DNA from: Desulfovibrio legallii
Lineage (GTDB): Bacteria; Desulfobacterota; Desulfovibrionia; Desulfovibrionales; Desulfovibrionaceae
Assembly: GCF_004309735.1 (NCBI RefSeq)
Contig: NZ_SIXC01000008.1
Coordinates: 87,597-146,180, forward strand
Direction: 5' to 3'
Length of the DNA: 58,584 bases
The notes below the pieces were generated by a model that ran no database searches, was not told where the DNA came from, and was given only the letters and a program-made list of their open reading frames with translations. Both the position numbers and the translations under genes were made by a program. Shown here piece after piece: positions 52,772 through 58,584 of this stretch. Within the stretch, counting starts at the first letter, position 1; the number at the start of each line of letters is the position of its first letter.

Positions 52772-52929
52772 AAAAATTGCGTCCTGTAGTTGCATGTTGG
52801 CGGGAGCGCAGGTGCGTGCTCCGGCAATGATATGCCGCGCGCCTTGTGGCGCAGGGCAACGCTCCTTGGCGTCGTCCCGCTTGTACTCCGGCCGCCCGGC
52901 CCTGTAAAGCGACGCGGGCGGCCGGCGGC

Positions 52930-55239
52930 CTACAGACTTGTGGCCGGTAGCGCCGGGGCCGGATCGGGGGCCGGATTTTCCGAGGGCGACGGCGGGGCTG
53001 CGGGAGCCGGATCCGCCGGGATCGCCGGGGTCTGCGGCATGGGCGTTTCCGGCGATTTGATTGCAGGGGGCGCTGTCGCTTCGGGCGCGACGCCGGAGGC
53101 GGCCCCTGCGGGAGCGGAGGGGGCAGACATTTCGGGCGCGGCTGTTTCCGGCGCGGGCGTCGGCGTGGAGGCTTCTGGTGCGGCAGGGGCCGAAGGCGCG
53201 GACGTCTCCGGTGCAGCCGTTCCCGGCGTCGTGGCTCCCGGCGCGGCAGGGACCGGCAGGGCCGGGGGCGGCGCGGTCAGGGCGTCCAGGGTTTTGAGTT
53301 CGGCCTGGGGCAGGGCGTCCAGCCGGGGGCCCAGCAGCAAAGCTGCGCCCAGCGTCAGGACCACGGCCAGGCAGGCCCCCAGCAACAGGGTGTTGCCCAT
53401 GCCCGCGCGAACGGGCCGGGCCAGCAGCACAGCCGCCAGCAGGCAGAGGCCGCCAAGAATGGGCAGGGCCGTAAGCCCGGTAAGGGCGGCGGCCAGTTCC
53501 GGCGCAAGCGTGAAGGGCAGCAGGCCGGCCAGCCAGTTGAGGCTGAAGCTGAAGCTCAGGGCCGCCAGGGTCAGACCGGCCAGCAGCAGCAGCACGGCCG
53601 CCAGCCAGCGGAAGATCTGCCCGCCCGTGGACGAGAGGCGCAGCATGGCCTTGCCCAGCAAGGGCGCGGCCAGGCAGGCCAGGCAAAAGGCGGCCGCCGC
53701 CGGGTGGGGCATCGCCAGACCCAGCAGGGCTGCCAGGAGGCAGGCTATCCAGAGGAAGGCCACACCCGCCCGCTCCCGCCGGGAGGCCGCCGCGTCCCGT
53801 GCGGCCGTGCGCAGCACGCGCGTCCAGGAAACGCAGAGCAGCACGCCCAGCCAGGGCAGCAGGCCCAGACCGGCCAGCAGCCAGGGCAGCCACCAGCGGG
53901 CGGGGTCAGGCCGCAGCCACAACTGCCCGCCCAGGCCGGAGAGGTAGCCTTCGGGCTGGCCGCCCAGCATAAGCGCCCCCAGCCAGAGGGTCAGGGTCAG
54001 CAGCAGCAGGGCAAAGCCCACAACCCCGTCCAGCCTGCGGGCGCGGGCAAAACCGCCGCTGCGCCAGGGCAGAAAAGCGAAGCTGGTCAGCAGGGGCAGC
54101 AGGACGTGGAAGAGCCCGCCTGTAAGCCCGGCCAGCGCTGCCAGCACAAAGCCCAGGGGCAGGCGCAGCCAGGCCTGAGGGCGTTGCCAGCCGCCGCAGA
54201 GGCAGGCCAGAGAAAAGAGGGTCAGGGCGGCGGCCAGACTTTCCGGCCCCACAAAATAGGCGGCGGGTACAAAGATGGGCGCGGCCAGCAGCAGCAGGCA
54301 GCTGGCCAGGGCTTCCCGCCGGTCCAGACCCGCCGCGCGGGCCAGAACCCACACGGCCAGGAGGGGCAGCAGTGCGCCCAGCAGCGCCGCCACGGGGAAG
54401 AACACGGCCAGCCACTGCGGCGCGGCGCTTTCCATCAGGGCGTGCAGCCCACCCAGATACCAGAAATAGCCCGGCCAGAGACCCGACCCCGCCCCGGCGG
54501 CCAGCCAGAGATTCTGTTGCAGCCCGCCTTGAAAGGCAAGAATGGCGGCGGTTTCGCGCGAACAGTACAGGCCGTTGCCCAGCAGGGCGGGCCAGGCCAG
54601 GGCCAGCAGCAACAGCAACGGCGCAAGGGGCCCCAGCCGGCTCAGAGCATTGAACAACCCGTCCGCAGGCGCGGCGGCTGAACCGTCAGCCGTGGATTTG
54701 GCCTGGCCCTGGGCTGGCCCCTGTTTCTCGGCGGCATTGCCGGAGGGCGGCGTAAGCGTCAGGGGCGCGTCCTGGCCTGCCGCGGCCTCTGTTGCGGCGT
54801 CCGCGTCCGCAGGTTCTGCCGTCGGCGCAGCACCGGCCGTTCCGGCCGCAGCAGCTGTGGAAGCGCCGTGTGCGGGCGCGGATACGTCGGGCGCAGGTGC
54901 AGCCGGACCGGCAAGGGGTATTGCGGCGCTGTCTGTAGCGGCTCCGTCCCCCTTGGGCGGGTCTGCTTCAGGCGCGTCCTTTTCGGATGCGGCAGGCGCG
55001 GAAACGCCCGGCGTTGCTGCGGTGGGTCTTGCAGCGTCGCCCGGCGCAGTGCTTTTGAAGGCTGCCCAGGCGTCGCCGGAATCCGTGGTGGAAGTGAGCG
55101 GCGCGGCCGCCGAGGGCGTGGCGGCTGTTTCGCCGTTGATCGTCGGCGCTCCGGCGGCCGCCTGTGCGGGCGTCCCGGCGTCGGGAGCGTCGCCCGCCGC
55201 CGCGCGGACAGGAGATTCAGGGGCGCTGTTCTGGGTCAT
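52930..55239 (-). CDS. Ala/Pro-rich polytopic membrane protein (possible GT-C fold)
   Basis: A 769-aa protein in three parts: an Ala/Pro/Gly-rich soluble N-terminus (1-190), a membrane core with about 11-12 helices (195-655) and a Pro/Ala-rich C-terminus (656-769). The core begins [20 protein letters not shown], and [20 protein letters not shown] then [15 protein letters not shown] resembles ArnT/PMT-type GT-C glycosyltransferases, but the catalytic aspartate pair is not obvious. Its ATG overlaps the stop of the lipoprotein gene (TGATG), so they are translationally coupled. It lies upstream of wbpP on the same strand. Confidence 0.65.
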   Translation of the reverse strand: MTQNSAPESPVRAAAGDAPDAGTPAQAAAGAPTINGETAATPSAAAPLTSTTDSGDAWAAFKSTAPGDAARPTAATPGVSAPAASEKDAPEADPPKGDGAATDSAAIPLAGPAAPAPDVSAPAHGASTAAAAGTAGAAPTAEPADADAATEAAAGQDAPLTLTPPSGNAAEKQGPAQGQAKSTADGSAAAPADGLFNALSRLGPLAPLLLLLALAWPALLGNGLYCSRETAAILAFQGGLQQNLWLAAGAGSGLWPGYFWYLGGLHALMESAAPQWLAVFFPVAALLGALLPLLAVWVLARAAGLDRREALASCLLLLAAPIFVPAAYFVGPESLAAALTLFSLACLCGGWQRPQAWLRLPLGFVLAALAGLTGGLFHVLLPLLTSFAFLPWRSGGFARARRLDGVVGFALLLLTLTLWLGALMLGGQPEGYLSGLGGQLWLRPDPARWWLPWLLAGLGLLPWLGVLLCVSWTRVLRTAARDAAASRRERAGVAFLWIACLLAALLGLAMPHPAAAAFCLACLAAPLLGKAMLRLSSTGGQIFRWLAAVLLLLAGLTLAALSFSFSLNWLAGLLPFTLAPELAAALTGLTALPILGGLCLLAAVLLARPVRAGMGNTLLLGACLAVVLTLGAALLLGPRLDALPQAELKTLDALTAPPPALPVPAAPGATTPGTAAPETSAPSAPAAPEASTPTPAPETAAPEMSAPSAPAGAASGVAPEATAPPAIKSPETPMPQTPAIPADPAPAAPPSPSENPAPDPAPALPATSL

Positions 55240-57473
55240 GGCGTGGCTCCTTGCGTCTTGTACGTTACGCCCACCAGGATATGCCGGGCTTCGCGGGCGT
55301 CAAGATCCACCTCCAGGGCGCGTCCCTGCCGGACGACGGACCGGCCGTCCAGGTCCTGGGCTGTGCCGGAAGCGGCGGCGGGCAGCGTGCAGACAAAGCG
55401 CTGTCCGTGATCGGAAAAATTGGCGGTCAAAAGCCAGTAACCCCCGCTGGGCAGGGCGCTCAGCACGGCCAGGCAGCCGGGCGGGCCGCTTATGACGGCC
55501 AGCGCCTTACCGGCGGCCAAACCTGCCGCCCGACGCGCCGTAAGCAGGCGAGCCGCCTGCCGGGCAAAGCTGCCTGCTTCGGCCCATTGATGGGGCAGCG
55601 GGCCGAAAGCCAGGGGCAGGCCGGGCCTCACGGTCGCGCGCTCTTCCCACAAAGGCGCGGTCCGGGCCGCGTCACCCGTCAGAGCTCGGCTGCCGGGAAA
55701 AACCAGCGCGCCCGTCAGATCCTGCGGGCTCACAAAGGTCAGACCGGGCAGCCCTGCCCGCCAGGAAAGCAGCAGCAGCGCGGCGCGGGCCAGAGCGGCG
55801 TCCGCCTGGCCCGTGGCGCTGCCATCCTTGCCGGAAACCGCTGCCTCAGAACGGGCCGGAACAGTCCGGGCTGTAGCGGAATGACCAGCACCGGAAAGCG
55901 GCACTTGCTTCTGCGCCGCCGCGTCGGCCGACGGCGGTCGGCCCAATGCCCGCGTTGCCAGACCAGCCAGGCTGGCGTCCAGATACGGGGCCTCCGCCGC
56001 TGCGCCGACCTTTTGCCGCGCCAGCCGCTTCCAGGCCGTGAATTGGGGGCTGTCGGGCAGGGCACGCAGGTCCACCCGCAGGGCCTCGTGCAGGCCGCGG
56101 GCCTGGCGGCTGCAGTCCACCCCGGCATGCAGCGCCTCGCGCAGCAGGGCGGCCAGGGGGGCGGCGTCGCCAGTGAGCAGGGCGCAGGCCGCGCCCGCCG
56201 TAGTGGCGGCGTCGCGGGTCACGTCCACAGCCGTGCCCTGCAGACGGGACGTCAGGGCGGCTGGCAGCGCGTCGTCCAGCATGGCCCAGCCGCCGTAGCG
56301 GTGGATTTCTCGCGAGAGCGCGTCCAGGGCCTCCGGGCCGGGACTCAGGGCCGGAGAGCCAGATGTCGGGGCTTCCGCCGGGGCCATGCCCGCTGCGGCG
56401 GACGTGCCCTGCGGCGCCGGAGCGTCAGGGGCTGCATTCTTTTCCACAGGGCCCACGTCCAGCCCCATGAGGGCCTCCAGCCGCAGGCCTGCCAGGGCCT
56501 GACCCTGCAGGCCCGTATGCCGGATGACGGCGGCGGAAAAGACGCGCCTGGCCTGGCCTGAAGGATCCTGCCAGAGCAACACCGGCCGCAGGACATGGCC
56601 GTGGTAACGGTAGGCCCAGCGCCGGGGCTGACCATCCGCGCCGCGCACCTCGCCGGTGACGGCCCAGCCGCCGGGCGTGGTCCAGCCCAGTCCGTCCCTG
56701 CCCAAAACGTCGGGCAGCACGCCGCGCTGCTGCAGGGTCTGTACGGCCTGCGGCCGCAAGGGCAGGCAATCCCATTCGCCGCCCGTGACGGGCAAAACGT
56801 CCCAATCCTTGCGCGGTACGGCGATCATGGCATAGAGCCCGTCAAAACGCGAAGCGTGCCGCGCCTGAAGGATGAAATCCGGTCCCAGGCCTGTAGCCGC
56901 CGGGGGCAACTCGCCGCCCAGCTGCACATGCAGGGCATCCAGCTGCCCGGCAAGCCGGGCAAAATCTTCGTCCGCACCCAGGACAGGGTCAAACTGCAGG
57001 CTGGTGGTGTTTTCGCCCGGCAGGGCGTAACGGTCCGGCGCAATGGGCGCGCCATCGGTCCAGATGTCGCCCCGTTCGCCGCTGGGGGCAAGAAAAAGTC
57101 CGTCCAGCCCGGCCTGGACCATGAAACGGGGTACGTCCTGCAGGGCCAGGGCCCGCAGCAGGGGTTGCCCGGCGTACAGAGTAAAGGGGTTCACGTCCAG
57201 CCAGTTGGGCGCGGCCGTGAGCAGCAAGGGCAGCCGACGGGCCGTGGCGCTGTTGCGCCAGACCCGGTCCGTGCCGGAAACCTGGCCCGTCAGCGCCGGT
57301 ACGGACCCCAAAAAAGACTGCCGTTCCAGCCACTGCAGGTAGCCTGGGTCCACGCGCGGCAAGCCGCTTTGGGCCACGGGCGCAGTGCCCCTGCCTGCGG
57401 CCGGACGGTGCGGCGCGCAGGCCGTAAGCCCCCAAAGGAGCGGCAGCAACAGCAGAAGGGACAGCGTCCGCAC
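55236..57473 (-). CDS. Large lipoprotein, possibly a degenerate GH13-like protein
   Basis: A 745-aa product from a GTG at 57473. The signal MRTLSLLLLLPLLWG with lipobox LTAC (Cys19) predicts a lipoprotein. Segments such as MVQAGLDGLFLAPSGERGDIW and ARAALLLLSWRAGLPGLTFV, and a C-terminal beta-rich region (YWLLTANFSDHGQRFVCTL), recall alpha-amylase/trehalose-synthase-like proteins. The GH13 catalytic triad is not evident, so activity is doubtful. ATG 57734, just after mazG, is the alternative start but would put 87 residues before the signal peptide. It is coupled to the following membrane protein gene. Confidence 0.6.
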   Translation of the reverse strand: MRTLSLLLLLPLLWGLTACAPHRPAAGRGTAPVAQSGLPRVDPGYLQWLERQSFLGSVPALTGQVSGTDRVWRNSATARRLPLLLTAAPNWLDVNPFTLYAGQPLLRALALQDVPRFMVQAGLDGLFLAPSGERGDIWTDGAPIAPDRYALPGENTTSLQFDPVLGADEDFARLAGQLDALHVQLGGELPPAATGLGPDFILQARHASRFDGLYAMIAVPRKDWDVLPVTGGEWDCLPLRPQAVQTLQQRGVLPDVLGRDGLGWTTPGGWAVTGEVRGADGQPRRWAYRYHGHVLRPVLLWQDPSGQARRVFSAAVIRHTGLQGQALAGLRLEALMGLDVGPVEKNAAPDAPAPQGTSAAAGMAPAEAPTSGSPALSPGPEALDALSREIHRYGGWAMLDDALPAALTSRLQGTAVDVTRDAATTAGAACALLTGDAAPLAALLREALHAGVDCSRQARGLHEALRVDLRALPDSPQFTAWKRLARQKVGAAAEAPYLDASLAGLATRALGRPPSADAAAQKQVPLSGAGHSATARTVPARSEAAVSGKDGSATGQADAALARAALLLLSWRAGLPGLTFVSPQDLTGALVFPGSRALTGDAARTAPLWEERATVRPGLPLAFGPLPHQWAEAGSFARQAARLLTARRAAGLAAGKALAVISGPPGCLAVLSALPSGGYWLLTANFSDHGQRFVCTLPAAASGTAQDLDGRSVVRQGRALEVDLDAREARHILVGVTYKTQGATP

Positions 57474-57735
57474 GGCCAGATACGCAGGCGGCCGACGACG
57501 GGCGGGCCCGTGGGCCGCAACCGTTGGCGCAAAAGCGCGGACGCCCGCCCGCAAGACTGCCGCAATCCGTTCGGCGGTGCATATTCTGACAATGGACCTG
57601 CGCCGACCCCTTGGTGGTAGTCCCCAGCTCAGGTTGCGGACCAGGTTGCAGCCCTGCCCGCACGCTGGGTAGGTCTGGACGGCAGCGCCTGCGGGGCGGA
57701 ATACGCGGCGTGCGGTGCGCGCGGCCCTGTTCATC

Positions 57736-58584
57736 TCAGTTCTGGTCCGTTTCCGATTCAGGGGCCACTGCCCCCACTTCACGTAGGGGCTGCGGGGGCG
57801 TCCGGTCGGCCGATGCCGCGTCCGCCTGGGGCGCGGCCACTGCCTCCTGCGCCTTGGCCGCGTTCCATAATTCGTCCTTGTCGTCCAGGCTCAGGGCGGT
57901 AAAGTCCTGCCCCTTGGCCGCGGCCATGGCCTCCATGGCGGCAAAGCGGCGTAAAAAGCGCAGGGTGGCCAGGTCTAGCGCCTCGCTGGCCTTGATGCCC
58001 TTGCGTCGGCCCAGCTCTGTGATGCTGAAGAGCAGGTCGCCCAGTTCGTGCTTCTGCGCCTCTTGATCGCCGTTGGCAGAGGCGTCCAGCCATTCCAGCC
58101 ATTCGGCTTCCACCTGCTGCTCCACCTCTTCGTCGTCCTGCCAGGTAAAGCCCACGCGCGCCGCTTTGGAATTGATGCGGTAGGCCTTGATCAGCGGCGG
58201 CAGGCTGGCGGGCAGGCTGGCAAAAAGCCCCTGCGGCTTTCCTTCGGCGTCCTGGTGCTCGGCGCGCTTGATCTGCTCCCAGGCGGCCAGCTGGGCATCG
58301 CGGCTGTCAAAGGTGACGTCGCCGAAAACGTGCGGGTGGCGGCGTACCATTTTGGCCCGGTTGGTGTTCAGGGCGTCGTCCAGGCTGAACTGGCCCTGGC
58401 GTTCGTATAACCGGGCCACGAACAGTAGCAGAAAGGCCACGTCGCCCAGCTCTTCGCGAATGTCCGCCACATTGCCGGAGCGGATGGCGCTGACCAGCTC
58501 GTGACTTTCTTCGATGATGTAATCGGCCAGGCTTTGGGGGGTCTGTTCCTTGTCCCAGGGGCAGCCGTCCGCGGCGGTAAGGCG
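57736..58584 (-). CDS. mazG: Nucleoside triphosphate pyrophosphohydrolase MazG (5' end outside window)
   Basis: The gene enters from the right edge; 282 residues are visible. CPWDKEQTPQSLADYIIEES, then the EExxE/ExxD metal motif EESHEL with REELGDVAFLLLFVARL, marks the first MazG domain; EAEWLEWLDASANGDQEAQ with HELGDLLFSITELGRRKG is the second. The enzyme removes pyrophosphate from (d)NTPs and lowers aberrant nucleotide or alarmone levels. The C-terminal 40 residues are Ala/Pro-rich. The TGA at 57738-57736 precedes a possible ATG for the lipoprotein gene by 1 nt. Confidence 0.95.
   Translation of the reverse strand, partial: RLTAADGCPWDKEQTPQSLADYIIEESHELVSAIRSGNVADIREELGDVAFLLLFVARLYERQGQFSLDDALNTNRAKMVRRHPHVFGDVTFDSRDAQLAAWEQIKRAEHQDAEGKPQGLFASLPASLPPLIKAYRINSKAARVGFTWQDDEEVEQQVEAEWLEWLDASANGDQEAQKHELGDLLFSITELGRRKGIKASEALDLATLRFLRRFAAMEAMAAAKGQDFTALSLDDKDELWNAAKAQEAVAAPQADAASADRTPPQPLREVGAVAPESETDQN

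Noticed and set aside
52772-53893. Long N-terminal extension of the WbpP-like epimerase
   Set aside because: It is antisense to the membrane protein gene, has low-complexity composition, and the family begins at MSAYSQ or slightly before.

Overview
The window is GC-rich DNA from a member of the Desulfovibrionaceae (Desulfovibrio sensu lato). This rests on gene content: an adenylate kinase whose LID carries the Cys-His-Cys-Cys metal set at the residue numbers known from Desulfovibrio gigas, a Re-citrate synthase-type enzyme beside isocitrate dehydrogenase and aconitase, a stand-alone AICAR transformylase without its IMP cyclohydrolase half, and a CbiA-type corrin amidase. It reads as chromosomal core and near-core sequence. 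I see no complete prophage, insertion sequence or CRISPR array.

Layout. 1-8011: end of a tRNA methyltransferase, then a minus-strand block with asparaginase co-transcribed with a periplasmic-sensing diguanylate cyclase, and purA followed by holB. 8153-16670: AICAR transformylase and CbiA, a YheO/DauR-type regulator, the Kup potassium transporter, a PHP phosphatase, a zinc-ribbon protein/YfcE pair and Maf. 16753-24482: a flippase, a motA-motB-glycosyltransferase operon interrupted by a structured 125-bp repeat, and an AsmA-family protein. 24686-28644: a metal locus with FeoA, a P1B-type ATPase with an unusual membrane motif and two small proteins related to the ATPase's own N-terminal domain. 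28945-34085: a phenylacetate-CoA ligase-like enzyme, a ClC transporter, tRNA-Phe, an orphan TraR-type zinc finger and adk. 34086-44995: a large AsmA-like protein, a CgeB-like glycosyltransferase, a radical SAM protein, and an operon for an RNB exonuclease, PlsY and threonine synthase. 45267-51400: Re-citrate synthase, isocitrate dehydrogenase, a LysE-type exporter and aconitase, i.e. the oxidative half-TCA route to 2-oxoglutarate. 51749-58584: a WbpP-like UDP-GlcNAc 4-epimerase, an Ala/Pro-rich polytopic membrane protein, a large lipoprotein and MazG.

Most striking observations. (1) The Re-citrate synthase is fused at its C-terminus to what reads as a Cache/PDC sensor domain, a module normally found outside the membrane on chemoreceptors and kinases. 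(2) The neighbouring isocitrate dehydrogenase has lost all four residues that read the NADP 2'-phosphate in the E. coli enzyme, which predicts NAD use. (3) A 125-bp element of four consecutive hairpins occurs twice; the only two differences between the copies form a compensatory base-pair change, and one copy supplies the motA stop codon. (4) A family of terminator-like repeats marks several gene ends.

All identifications come from reading the translated sequence. Starts were moved from the longest open frame where a ribosome binding site or domain boundary argued for it.
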